NCBI GenBank assembly: GCA_027946365.1
Contig: JAPEUQ010000008.1
Span: forward strand, 1-64,000
Direction: 5' to 3'
From: Kalmusia sp. IMI 367209
Taxonomy: Eukaryota; Ascomycota; Dothideomycetes; Pleosporales; Didymosphaeriaceae
DNA: 64,000 nt
Positions 24,670 to 36,182 of the stretch are shown piece by piece (position 1 is the stretch's first letter; the number at the start of each line of letters is the position of its first letter). The position numbers and the translations under genes were made by a program. A model generated the notes under the pieces. It was not told the DNA's origin. It saw only the letters and a program-made list of their open reading frames with translations, and ran no database searches.

Positions 24670-24863
24670 TGTCACGTCACCAATGGCAGCAGTGTACATT
24701 CGACTTCGGGGAATCAGTAGTAGATTGTAGGATAGACGAATCGCTACTGGACAAAGCCAGTTCGCTCTAGTATAATACAACCCCGCGTTACATGATAGGA
24801 CCTTCCAGCGCCTAGTAGCGCCTGATAGCGTACGCGAGGCACCGGATACCTCAAGATGTGACA
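24670..24863. repeat. solo LTR-like repeat, copy B (194 bp, little mutated)
   Basis: TGTCACGTC at the start and GATGTGACA at the end enclose 194 bp, with a perfect 5-bp duplication TTAGA on both sides (24665-24669 and 24864-24868). TG...CA ends with a 5-bp duplication fit a solo LTR. A MITE of similar structure is the alternative. It keeps many CpG sites, so it is younger than copy A or has escaped RIP. Confidence 0.78.
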
Positions 24864-24868
24864 TTAGA

Positions 24869-25211
24869 TTATATAGATCTTCAATATAAGTCAAGGTAAA
24901 AGTGTCTATTTAAATTATACTATCTAATCGTTTATATGATAAAATAGATATAAATTACCAACTTAGTTATAGCTAATTATTCCTATAAAACTACCTTAAT
25001 GCGTTAGTTGAAGGAATCGCTAGCAGGTGTCTGAAAAAACGACGTGTTTACGTCCTATATGACCGGCTATATATACGACTGTCGCCTGACTGGCTATTTC
25101 CCTGGGATAGATATCTCTAGCGTAGATCGAGCCTAGCTGCGATTAAACAAGGCCTGCTGCAGCGCCAAGGATCCTCCCGCAGGCTAGGCAGCAGGCAATC
25201 TCCAGAGATCG
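24869..25211. other. transition from AT-rich to GC-balanced DNA
   Basis: Base composition changes over about 150 bp near 24990-25100. No gene is seen. The first normal gene starts just downstream. Confidence 0.6.
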
Positions 25212-26196
25212 GTGAGTAGCCTCGTGAGTTGCGCCCCGATCGAACGATTGAGGGCCAGACCCCCCTTAGTCCGCCTCTCCAACAACCTTTCACCTCCCGC
25301 GACAACACAACGCGTGATCGCCCAAGCGTTGAACATCTTCTTTGGCATTCGGACATTCCTTTGGCCCACATGCGACATCATGGCGGTAGTGCACGCTACT
25401 TGCTACATTTTTAACGCTGGTAGTATAATTCAGGCTGATAGTAATCTACCTTGTGGCATAACGAATAGTACACACCCAAGCGTCGCATGCTGTTTGAGAG
25501 AGGACCAATGTCTCAGTAACGGAATTTGCTATTACACGCATTCATTAGAAGGGGGATCTGGCTACTACGCTGGAGGTTGTACCGATGCAAACTTCGACGG
25601 GTGCCCGAAGCGATGCGGTATAGTACTAATAGCGGCTGATTGAAGAAGCAAACTGATAAGCTGTAGGCTCCAACACATATGGTGATAGTGTATACAATAA
25701 AACGGATAACCAGTGGCACTGTTGTGACTTCCCACCTCGCGGCGAGCGCAACTGCGATATCGGCACTTCAGAGCGGTTCCCCGCCCCAGCACCAGAAGAC
25801 TTGTTTACGATCGTTTCTTTGCCGGCCTCTGGGACGCCTACATACGCGGCGGCGAGCCTTTCAAGTTCGTTTCAGACAAATTCAACATCCATATCGACCT
25901 CGGTGTCTTCCAACACAGCGTCATCAAGCTCAAGTTTAAGTTCACCAACAGGAACCCAAGAACCATCTAGCAGAGGACTTAGCACCGGAGCAAAAGCTGG
26001 AATCGGAGTTGGGGCTATAATAGGAGCCATATTCTTTGGCATTATCGCCATCCTAGTGTGGAGAAGTCATCGCAACAATCGCGCGCAGCAGGTACCGGGT
26101 TTATTCGTAAATACGCAACATGTCGAGATGTCGACTTACCCACCATCACAACTACAAGAGCTTCATGCATTCTCACGACCTGTTGAACTAAATTAA
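25212..26196 (+). CDS. cysteine-rich single-pass membrane protein
   Basis: Two exons are joined by a 49-nt intron (25618-25666) with branch sequence TACTAAT. The join reads CPKRCG then SNTYGDSVYNK. The ectodomain has about 15 Cys in the pattern ATCY...LPC...ACC...C-LSNGIC...GGC-T...CPKRC...WHCC...NC, known from many fungal surface proteins of unknown role. A Ser/Thr-rich linker follows, then a membrane helix GIGVGAIIGAIFFGIIAILVW with a GxxxG face, and a short cytoplasmic tail ending PVELN. This is a type I, cell-surface or wall-sensor-like layout. The start is uncertain. ATG 25212 gives a hydrophobic stretch before the Cys domain that could act as a signal. ATG 25380 (255 residues) begins right at the Cys domain and would lack a signal. 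It is the first gene next to the transposon block. Confidence 0.7.
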
Positions 26197-26945
26197 GAAT
26201 TCCAGAATAGTAAATCGTAAATAGTAATACAAGTAGGTAACTTATCTAAAGTTGAGTCTAGGTCAGAGTTAAACTAGTGAATAGATAGAGGTTAAATTAG
26301 GAATCGATTAGTTTATATAAGACTCTAACCTAATTTATATCCAAGTTTAGTATTTCAATACTAGTAATAGATATAGATATAGATTGAATTCTTAATATCT
26401 AGATTAGGATTAGGTTTATTATATGGATTACTTTAGATTTACATTTAGAATCTTTTATTTTTATAATTCTCATATGCACAAACCGTTTATGTTACTCCTT
26501 TTACACGCTTTTTGAATCACAAAGCAGGATCTGAACCGCTGCTTTTTTATCGTTTACTATTCTTTTCGGCTACTACACCTTCCACTGCAAATCTTGTACA
26601 ATGATAAAAATAATTTTACTAATATAAAAATGTTTTGTTTACTACTATTATGATATAAGGAGTGAATATGAAGAATAAAAGTAATGAAATAGATGAGTAA
26701 AGAGACTAAGTATATATATCCGACTGAAAGGCTATGAAATATGTTAGGTTTTTTTATGGGTTTAATCGACTTTGAAATGTTTTTGGGTTAGCTAGTGTGT
26801 GATTCATAATAGAAATACGGAAAAACAGTGAAACTCAAATTGAACGAAAGATAAGAATAGGACAGCAATATATCGTGGAAGAAACAAAATATGAAAGGAG
26901 TTTCAAAGGGAAACGACGATGCCGACGCTGGATCAACCTTCACTT
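26197..26945. other. intergenic, partly AT-rich, with hairpin repeat
   Basis: No gene is seen. The first part (26200-26460) is AT-rich with GATATAGATATAGATTGA-like words shared with 24630-24665. The hairpin repeat copy 2 lies at 26493-26607. Confidence 0.5.
26493..26607 (+). repeat. hairpin-containing repeat, copy 2
   Basis: It shares with 19603-19707 the words ACTCCTTTTACACGC, AGCAGGA...GAACCGCTGCT (stem 26523-26527 with 26539-26543), a T run, CGTTTACTATTC, and CTTGTACAATGATAAAA. No matching 5' half or target duplication was found here. Confidence 0.55.
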
Positions 26946-29399
26946 CTACCAGTTGATGTCGACAATGTTAAGCAAATTGAAGCCACCCTCAGCTCCTTCA
27001 TGATGAAGATCCTGAGCAGCACTCCACACTCCTTTCGTCTTTTGGTTGTTATCAGCATTATCATTAGCGTAAGACGAGCGAAGCTGGGAGCTGTTGCGCA
27101 GCTGAGCGCCGGAGCGAGCCTTTCGGAGGGTGCGTAGTGGAGTTCGAGGTCTCTCAATGACCAGACTCGATTCTTGGTGTCCAGAAAGATTCTTGACAAT
27201 GGGTTTGACAGCGGCGATGACGCTAGGGGCGTGTTTGATGACCAGGGGAGCAACATTCTTGATGTGCTTTGCAAGGTCGCCGAAAAAGCCTTCCTCCTCC
27301 AACACATCTTGAGGTGCCTTGAGAACAGCCTGGAGAGCCGCTTCCGCGACGACTGCGCGCTGCCAGACGCCATCCATAGCTTTCATAGGAGATGGATCAG
27401 GATCTGCGACTCCGGATTCAGCGCCACCGAGCAGGCGGGGGAGACCAGCTGCAGCCACATCTACGAGGACTGGACCAGCTGTTTTGATGGCCTTTCCGAC
27501 GAAGGATCCTGCAGATTTGAAGAAACCTCCAAGCCCGTCGAGGAAGCCTTCAGCGTCTGCTTCAGTAGCGGCAGTCAACCTTGCTACGAAAGCATCTGTG
27601 CCAGTGTTCGGGAGGTCTAGTAGGTGGACAGTTTGTTTCTTGGGCAAGTCAAATTCGAATCCGCCTTCAGCGGCGTTTGTCGGGCGCTTCAATGCACCAA
27701 TAGCCAATTGTAAAGCTGCGGGACCAACTACTTCGAGAATCTTCGGTGCTGCTTGTCTTACGACTGGGGCAACTTTGAGGACGACAGACTTTATGTCGTC
27801 GAGGAAGCCTTCTTCTTCCAAAGTTTGATGATCCATTTCAAGCAGTGCGCGAAGGGCCGCTTCGGCAACAATAGCACGCTCCACGGTTCCTTCAGGAGCA
27901 ACCTGCTGGTTGGGCATATCAAGGGCCCCCTCTGCCCCAAATGCATGTGCAACGTTCCCTGCAGCTGAGAGAGCCACGCTGGCAAGCCCACCAATTGGAC
28001 CACCAACAGCACTTAGAATCGGGCCGCCGATCTTGATTGCAGATTTGAAGATATCCAGGAATCCTTCTTCATCTATTGAGTGGCCATTGGAGGTGGCAAG
28101 TCCCATAGTAGTTTTACTGGCTTGACGAACTATGGTACCATCGATGGCTTTACGGCGACTGGCTTCAGTTGGACGCGCAAAGCTCTTGGCGGACGAGGGC
28201 TGTAAGCCTGTCTGACCAAAGCCTTGTTGAGTTGTGAAGTTGGAAAAAGCACCAGAAGTCAGATCCACGGGCTTCTTGATCACATCCGGCGTCTTCGAAG
28301 TCGGGACGGTATAGTAGTGGCATGGGACGCCAGTACTGAAGTTGACTGTCGGAGCAGGCGCGTTTTGGGCTCGAAGGTCGAAAGCGGCAATGTAGTCAAG
28401 GAATGGGTTCCCGTATTGGCCAATGACTGATGCTGAATTGGGCTCTCCACCATATACGTGGACGCCAATGGCCACGCTGTCGCTCTCACGAATAACTGGG
28501 GAGCCCGAGTTGCCTTGGGCTTGTTAGTGAAGAGAACTTGAACAAAATAGCTGGCATGTGGATACTTACCACCTGCTGTGTCGATCTCATATTGAATCAT
28601 TTGCAGATGTGATTCCGCGAGATGGTAGTTCGTGTTCAGGTACATCTCATACATCTGAGCACCCATTTCCTTGGTTTTCGGATCACTTAAGTCGCCTGGG
28701 TACCCGACTACTCCGAGCTTATAGCTACCAGAAAGCGGTGTCTCGTCGAATTTCCATGGAGTCACGTTCGTAAACGGAGCGTCAAGTTGGACAAAGCCGA
28801 CATCGAACTTACGCTGCCCCTTAGCCGTCACCCATTCTAGCGTTGTAGCTACGCGCTTTCCGGTGCGGAACTGGACCTTGGCCTTGAGGTCGGTGACGGA
28901 ATCTTTGCCATTGTATCCTACGTAGGCCTGGATCTGAACGACTGGACCGAGACTGTGGCCCCAGTCAAAAACGCAATGGCCTGCAGTGACCATCAAGTCG
29001 GGGCGGATGAGCCAGCCCGTGCCATGCATTGGCACTAGCTCTCCGTTCGTCTTCTTGAACCAGGAAAAGATCTTTACGATCGCTTTACTCAATGTTAGTG
29101 GCTTTCTAGACAGTCTCGTATCCTCAATTGTATATGAGGATCGGAATTTTGAAGCACATACATCGATACTTTCCGCCTGGCGCGATGTCCTGCGGACGGA
29201 CAAGCACACGCTCATCGCCGCCAACAACAGACTCTTGCCCTGGATTCACCGCCTTGAAACTTTGAGCATTCTCGGGAGCCTTGGATGAAGCTTCAGCAAG
29301 ATCCCAGATTGGAACGACCGTGTCGGTGATCTTGTTCTTTGTGGCCAAACTCTTGATACCGACAAGGCCGACAGGTTCAGGGGAGCCGATGATTGCCAT
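26946..29399 (-). CDS. V8-like serine protease fused to repeated amphipathic modules
   Basis: Three exons (29399-29170, 29087-28570, 28513-26946; introns 82 and 56 nt) encode 771 residues. Residues about 78-270 form a trypsin/V8-type (S1B, glutamyl-endopeptidase-like) protease. The triad is His114 (VTAGHC), Asp172 (KFDVGFV) and Ser252 (TAGGNSGSPV). No signal peptide or membrane anchor is seen, so it is probably intracellular. The remaining 500 residues carry a motif E-E/G-G-F six times, at about 398, 482, 532, 570, 655 and 758. Four of these are followed by 35-40-residue amphipathic helices rich in Val, Ala, Ile, Lys, Gly and Pro (for example GFLDDIKSVVLKVAPVV and GFFGDLAKHIKNVAPLV). A second repeat, RA-I/V-VAEAAL-A-L, precedes two of them. 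Family knowledge says V8-type enzymes cut after Glu, so the protein could cut its own tail into peptides. That is inference. Confidence 0.85.
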
Positions 29400-32300
29400 T
29401 GCGACGATTGATGTTTATACAAGATGTCAAAGATGGTATGGAAAACCAAAAAAGGGGGTGAAAATATTGTTCAAAGACTGGAGAGCTAATATACGGTTGA
29501 AAGATGGAGATTTGGATGAGCGAAGAGGAGTGGAGCAAACTGGAGTGGTGGATATTTCACTGAGTGCTGGGAATCACGCGACTTAAATATCTGAGCAACC
29601 TCAGCAATTCCAAATCCGTCCCATTCCTAAGAAAGCGCAGTCCCATTTCAGCAGAGCAACGCGAGCAATGGTCCCCTGAGCATTGCATGTCCAAGCCTAC
29701 GGCTCGTCTAGCCTCATAGCTTAGGCGCGGGAGGCGTTGCATCGAGAATTTCAGGATAGTCACTTACCAAATTTGGTGTCAGTGTCCGTCCGAGTCGAGA
29801 TCTGCCCAAACGCCGTGGCACTGATGGCGAGATTACGGTGAGCATGTTCCTCGCATCCATGGCTGCCCTCCAGCCATTGTCTACAACCCTGAAACGCCAT
29901 CCAATATACCGAACCGTATTCTTACTTCAACTAGCACTTGACTAAACTTTTCCCCAGGATGATCTTCTATTGGTGCCTGCATCAAAATTCCTATTGGATC
30001 CGTGGAGGATCATCTGGTACTCTCCATGGATTGAGGGGACGGCGACCTCGCTTCATACCCTTGAGGTAACATTAGCATGATTGATTTGCATTTTTACGAC
30101 CTGAAAAATGCTAGGATTGTATGTTCTCATGCTTGTATAGACTGCACTTCTTGTATAGCGTCATGAGCAGACGCTAATCCTTTCACTCGCGGTCGGTCTA
30201 CCAGATATCACCCATCTCAATTGTCGCATCTTGAAGAAAGAGCTTAGCAGATCTCTCATCCAGCGTCTTAGCTAGTTGAGGTCTGCTAGCCCGCGCTATG
30301 CTCTTTAATTCCTCGAAGACAAGCTAGTGTGGCTGTGTTCAGCTGGACGGGCACGACGAACGCAAGCCACATCCGAACGCCACAAGGCTCTTGAACGGCT
30401 GTATTCTGGAGCAGCCAACCAAATTCGAGAACGTACGGATCAGCTTGGAAACCTATGTTCGTCGCTAGAATGATTGCCTTAGTGTAAGAGCGGGAGCGGG
30501 CGGGCGCTTCGGGCCTCGCATAATGACCACATCTCGTAGGGTGCAAGGATCCGCATTTGTCCAAGGCACGGCAACAGCATGCGCCAGAGCTAAACCATTT
30601 GGACTGTCATGCGCAAGCTCCAGGCGTTATTTTCGGCATGCACGTTTTGCATCTTGTGTCTACAGCTAGTGATTGGACAACTAGGGAGGTGTTCCTGCAT
30701 TTTAGCAGCATGGCGCTATTTCGAACAAGGCGAACAGTGACTAGTATCGAGAGCAGTTCCCAAAGGCATCGCCATTTCGGGGAGTAAAGAATCATACGAT
30801 GAATGGCTTCAATCCACAACAGACAGCCACCTAGCGCTTTCTAGGAATCAGATGACCACTAGCAGGACCTAGCCTACGAAGTGGAGAAGCTGAGAGGGTG
30901 CAGCTTCACCAGAGAGTGTATCGTGATATTGCGTTCGCAGTGAAGAAGGATTCTCCGGCAAGAGTCTAGGAAAACATGGACGGCTCTCTAGCCCTATTGA
31001 GACGTCACTGCTGGTCATCTAGGAGGCGTTTGTTCCGGACTTGCTCAATAGCTAACATCCGCATCTTAGTCCTGAATCAATGTTGATACTGGATCTACAG
31101 CAATGCCACGGTCCGGAGTTCGAGCGTGTCGATCGATCAGGGATGTCCGCGATGGTGATGACTCACTGACGACCCAGACTCGCCTCTGACGACCATAGGA
31201 GGATCCAGGGCTAGCCTTCTTGGAAGCTCAACCCTTTCCGCCAGCCATAACATGTGTCCAATACCATCAAATAATTTCGCTAAACCTTTAGAATCATTGC
31301 TTTGGTGATAAGAAGCGCAAACGATGGTATCTTGACACAAACACGCGAACTTGTCATCTAGGGCCCATGGCTGGCTGCACTCCAAGAAAACTTCAAATTT
31401 CATTCGCTAAAACGCATTTCTACCACAGACGATCATGGCTTTCTGTCAGATGACTCTCGCCAAAACCTTGTCTAGCTCATGGGGGATGCGGGAAACGACC
31501 ATAATGAAACCGAAACTATATGGTGGCTAACAAGGGTTGGCGGACGAGGCACTCACTTTCCCGTCATTTCGGCGATCGGATTCCACAATTTGTCATCCAT
31601 GGTTATCCCAAGATCAGCCACAGAATGTTGGCTTCCATCATTCCCGGAAATTGTCCAGAAAGAGGAATAGGGGGAAGATGTCATCAAGAAGTATACTGCA
31701 GTACACAAGAGCATCAGCACAAGTGGCGAGCTGAGCTATCATTTACTACTATTGGAGTTGCGGGATAATGTGTCCGAGAATCATGGCTCCTTGGTGCAGA
31801 GTCAGGAGTCCGCCGTTGTTCCAGCAGCTTTTGCTCGTGGGCTAAGTAGAAGCAAAATGCTTGCAATCCATTGAACCATGGAGATGCCTTGATGGACATC
31901 CTTCGAGCTTCAGACAAAAAGATTGAGCACGCCATCACACCGAGATCCAGAATCCTAGCGCCCTCAACGAGGCCCAGCTGGCAAATACCGTTATATGCCT
32001 TGTAGATTATACCCTCAAATCACTCCACACGAGTAAGTTGACTCCAAGAAGTGAAACTAGAAGGGCCCGCAGATATCCTAAAGAGAACTGAGAATATAGA
32101 TCAAGGTCGACATTCAACGATGATAAGAAGCTGCACGACGCTTACGGCACGCATGAAGTCACAGTGTCCTCCATCGGACCCGTCGCGAGACCGCACCGAA
32201 CAATGCCACTATCTCATCCTTTGAGATGCGTGTAACTCAGGTTTGGGCTACCAATAGTAGAAATACAAAGCTAATCAAACGCAGTCTTCTCCTTCCCAAG

Positions 32301-33209
32301 ATTAGCGCAATGACTTCTGTCCCTTACGACACTTACAATCCAATACCCCGAACGTGATGCAGCACATATATTTTGAAGGACTTAGTCTTCCTTGGCCATG
32401 TTGGAGCTATTGATGCCTTTTGATAGGGCAAGGCACAGAGCTCTGAAGCTGCGCCGCCATTAGCTATCAGATCGTTTCCCAATGTTCGAACGAAAGAACC
32501 CCATCATACCATCATACGAACAGCTGAGCAGAATCAGGATGCATATGGTTGTACTATCCCAGCTGATTGCTAACAATATCTCTATACTATGATTCAGGAG
32601 CATCATGATCCATCACGGGATCTAACGTAACACTCTACTCATTGAAGCTGGTGCTGTAATCTATCATAGATTATCTGAATGCATGTACTTCTGACAATGC
32701 CATCCCGGAGTAAATTCCATGAGCGAAAGCGAGAGCTTGGTGAGTCTCGATTCAACTTCAACGATAGCCGACTCGCTGATTAGCTTCCTGTTGGAGCTTC
32801 GAATACCACCACTGAAGCAGGCTGGGAATATTCACCAGCAGCTATGATATACATAGCTAGACGTAAGAGTACTGGATACCTATGGTGCTATAGATGGATA
32901 TTAACCCGTTAAAAGGATGATTGCCCCCCTTAGGAGGTTGTTTCGGCTACTACTCCGCAGGAGTACTACAGCAATGATAGTTGCAACAATAAGGACTAAT
33001 AGGAGTCAGGCTTATAGAATCACTATATATAATATAGTTATATGAAAAGCTTTATCGTGTAAGGATTGACTTCTACATCCACAAAGTATACTCCATACCA
33101 GCTGATTTGGCTTCGCCTTGTATCACACAGTTGTCGAGGACTCTTTCTGGTCTGATGATGCACCGCGGGGAGATGTTAAGCTCTTTTGAGAAGTATTGTA
33201 ATTCATCGT
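29400..33209. other. gene-poor GC-balanced stretch
   Basis: About 3.8 kb have normal base composition but only short open frames on both strands, with no convincing start, intron or domain. The longest minus-strand pieces (30286-30564, 31137-31403, 31714-31938) read like ordinary protein but do not join up. This may be the remains of one or more decayed genes, or untranslated and regulatory DNA. Near 32955-32969 TACTCCGCAGGAGTA is a short perfect inverted repeat. The last part (32880-33060) is AT-rich. Confidence 0.5.
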
Positions 33210-34153
33210 CTACACAGCTCCGGTAACATCTTGTCCGTTAGCTATAATCCCCTCCTGCCTCTCTACGGCCCTTGTCTCTTTCTCGTGCTTCCTCTTTATT
33301 AGACTCAGCATTACGCTATTATATAATAAGAACAACGCGGAAGCGGCAACACATAAAGCACCAGTAACGATAATTGTCGCTCGGGCGGTCACTGAATATT
33401 GTCCTATCGTACCACACATTGTCAGCATCACCTCGTTTTGGCGCAGCAATGCAGATGCGAGGAAGAAGACCCACCGTTCTGCGCAGAGTAGATGTTGATA
33501 AGCGTCGATATCAAACCCGCAAGACTATTCATCAGGCTGGGCATAAATATCCGGTTGATAACCCAAACGTAGTTCTTCTTGTGCTTCCACCATAGCCACA
33601 CGCATCCTAGGACGCCAAACCCACAGGCGAACGCGGCGACATACAACAGTGGAACATTCCTTACGGTAGCCAACGCGTGTTGTTTCAAAGCATTATTTGC
33701 CTTTTCATCGAGATCCTTGTCATTCAATTTATTGAAGGTCGCAGGAAACACGATGTATCCCGCAAGTAGGATCCAGGTGAAGAATGAAGCGAGGATGTTG
33801 TGGAGCTTGGAGACGTTGTCGAGGCCAAGCAGCATGTCGATGTAACGGGTCTGGGCAGTCGTGCGGCGGCGTTGGAGGCCGGGGCGTTCGGCTTTCTTGG
33901 GGGCGGCAGATTTGGTGCGGTCAATGGCAGAGGGGTTGCCCTTCATTTGCGATGGTGCGCGGCCGGGCTCTTGGATACTTGTTGAAGGGTTCCGGGTAGG
34001 AGCTGGTTTGGTGGGTGATGTGATAGATGCGCTGTCTTTCCGCTTCTCATATATGCTGTGCGGTATCTCGAGGGAAAACGACGGCTCTTGGAGAGTGGGA
34101 AGGACAGGCTTGTCCTCCTGTTTTTCTTTGAAGAACGACATTGTGAATGGCAC
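33210..34153 (-). CDS. four-helix membrane protein of unknown function
   Basis: Two exons (34153-33475 and 33403-33210) are joined by a 71-nt intron so that YSAQNG runs into QYSVTARATIIVTGAL. The product has 290 residues (286 if the second ATG, 34141, giving MSFFKEKQ, is used). The first 95 residues are polar and rich in Pro, Ser and Lys and look unstructured. Four hydrophobic segments follow: FFTWILLAGYIVFPATF, LLYVAAFACGFGVLGCVWLWW, a weaker one around FMPSLMNSLAGLISTLINIY, and ATIIVTGALCVAASALFLLY. The tail is charged and ends DVTGAV. This layout is common in a group of uncharacterised Pezizomycotina proteins; no function is proposed. Confidence 0.75.
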
Positions 34154-35191
34154 TCAAATTGAGGATACTACACGGTGACTCGGGAACGAGGCTGAAATTC
34201 AAAAGGACAGCACTTTCGAGATCCACGCTTTCGAGATCCACGCTATTGTATATTAGTATCTCGACAAGTCTAGGAACTACATCACTCCCATCCCGATTCG
34301 CGTTCCTCACCCACCAGGCAGGGACCAAAACCTGTTCCTGAGACAGCGAGCGCATTCGCCCCCGCATGGCAAGATAACGCTTTGTCAAGGCTGAGTTGCC
34401 TGCTACTGAGTTGCCTGCTTGCCAAACGGTCCGTTTAACGGGCGTGTAGCTTGTTTCGTGGTAAGACGAAGACATGGTGCATGAGTGGTTGGCGTGGTTA
34501 GCGGAGACGTGGTAGCGAAGCAGGGGTTTGTTGCCGATCGCTTGTTGCGTCATTGTGCAGGCTGGACCTGGACCTATCCAAACTTGGGATACTGCGAGGA
34601 AAATACATGATGTGAGCCTGTCTGCCCAAGTTCGAGAAGCAAGGCTTAAAAGGCAGTGGGGGCTTAGATACCAAAAAATCAAGTTTCGTGCAAAGCAGAT
34701 TGGTGGAAACCCACCCACGTGATACATGCCAAAATCCTGATCTCCAAATCTCTCCGGACCATCACTCCTCTCATGCAAAGCATAATGTGTCCTCTCCCCT
34801 ACTGTCACAAGCCATATTGTATACTCCACCGTGTCCTATTAATCTACGTCGCCTCGCCTACAGTGCGCTCCGGTGGAGCTAACCCCGGCGGTTAATATGG
34901 AAAGCGGGAAAACGAAGCGGCAGCGTCTCAACTTTCCGAGTCGGGTAGGTTTCGAGAAGAAGAGGACACAGAGGCATGAATAGCTCTGAGAGGCTAAGAG
35001 CTTGGGGAGCTCGGTGTTCATAAGAGATTTTGTAGCCACATTTTGAGGTGCTTTAATAACTTTGCTTGTCACGCTCTCGACATCTGCTACGACTTTGAAC
35101 CTCATTGAAGCTTCATTTGGTGTCTTTGACGAGATCTGTAAGGAGAGCCGCACCAAAGGTTCCTGGGTAGCTTCCGAAGAGAGAGCTCAAG
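34154..35191. other. divergent promoter region
   Basis: No gene is supported. It lies between divergent genes (33210-34153 minus, 35192 plus). TTTCGAGATCCACGC is repeated twice in tandem near 34216-34245. Confidence 0.4.
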
Positions 35192-36073
35192 ATGCGCTTC
35201 ACCACTATCCTACCCCTCTTCGTCGCCACAGCCCTCGCCTCCTCTTCCGAATCTTCCTCATCCTCTGCCTCATCCGCAGCCGAGTCCTCGCCCTCGGCCA
35301 AAATTGAAGAGCCCACACCCGCTGGGGAGATTTGGAATGCAAAATGGAAAGATTCAGATCTCACGTCGTACACCAAACAATGTGAAGGTAGCACAACCTA
35401 CAAAGCGCAAATCTACAAGCTCGGCGAAATGTATCCCGCGCTAAAAGAATGGGCCCCTCAACTCAAAGTGTTCTACAATAAACAACACTACCCGGGGAGT
35501 TGGGAGGGCGTTGATGTCCATGGTGAAGGACGTGAACTACTTAAGATGGGCTATGAGGAGTTGCCGTTTGCGGTGCGGGAATGGTCTGTCCACCATCTCT
35601 TATTCCAGCACAGGCTTTCGCTAGTCAGCGAGCGGTTTCTGTTTTGAAGGGCTCTTTCGGTGCAGCTTCAGACATCTTCCGAGTCCTCTTCCTAAAACTC
35701 ACCATCCCACATCGTATAGTCCATCGCAGTCGTTATTTTCTTGTTTCTTACCTTGAGATGAACGTATTATTGACTGAACCCAAGGATCACGAAATCCCCC
35801 AAACAGCGACACTTCAGTGTTCAAGACGATATCGTCTTCTTCGCCCCAGGCGCAATATACCCTATCCTCCCACTCTTCGTGGACGAACCCGAGAGCGACA
35901 AACTGTCCGATTGTGAGGGTCTCTACGAAGACCTGGAGAACTACAGCGCAACACCGAAAAGCGGCGTTGTCCTCGGGAGGGTCGCACACAAAAGCACAGG
36001 GAAGAACGAGGTCGAGATAACTATCGACGCGTTCCAGGTCAAGGCACAGGCGACAGGAAAAGACGAGCTATGA
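35192..36073 (+). CDS. soluble ER-resident protein ending in KDEL, unknown function
   Basis: Two exons (35192-35583, 35785-36073; intron 201 nt) give 226 residues. Residues 1 to about 17 (MRFTTILPLFVATALAS) are a clear signal peptide, followed by a Ser/Glu-rich linker. The folded part contains MYPALKEWAPQLKVFYNKQH and YPGSWEGVDVHG. Across the intron follow EWITKSPKQRHFSVQDD and IVFFAPGAIYPILPLFVDEP. The protein ends TGKDEL, the ER retrieval signal, which places it in the ER lumen. The intron choice is supported because only this join keeps the frame and reaches KDEL. The rest of the sequence resembles no enzyme I can name. A role in ER folding or glycoprotein handling is possible but not shown. 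Confidence 0.8.
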
Positions 36074-36182
36074 TGGAGCGAAGGGAGTCGTGTCTTCTTG
36101 TACATGAATGAATCTTTTGTTCAGAATATCGACAGGTGCTGAAGCCCGAATTTAATCGAATCTTAACTTCCAAGGACTGTGG

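Noticed and set aside
30286..31938. Remains of a transcription factor gene on the minus strand
   Set aside because: Some pieces sound like the middle region of fungal Zn2Cys6 factors, but no Cys cluster or joinable exons were found.
34047..34829. A 260-codon minus-strand open frame
   Set aside because: It overlaps the start of the four-helix membrane protein in another frame and has an unlike, irregular composition; it is a shadow.
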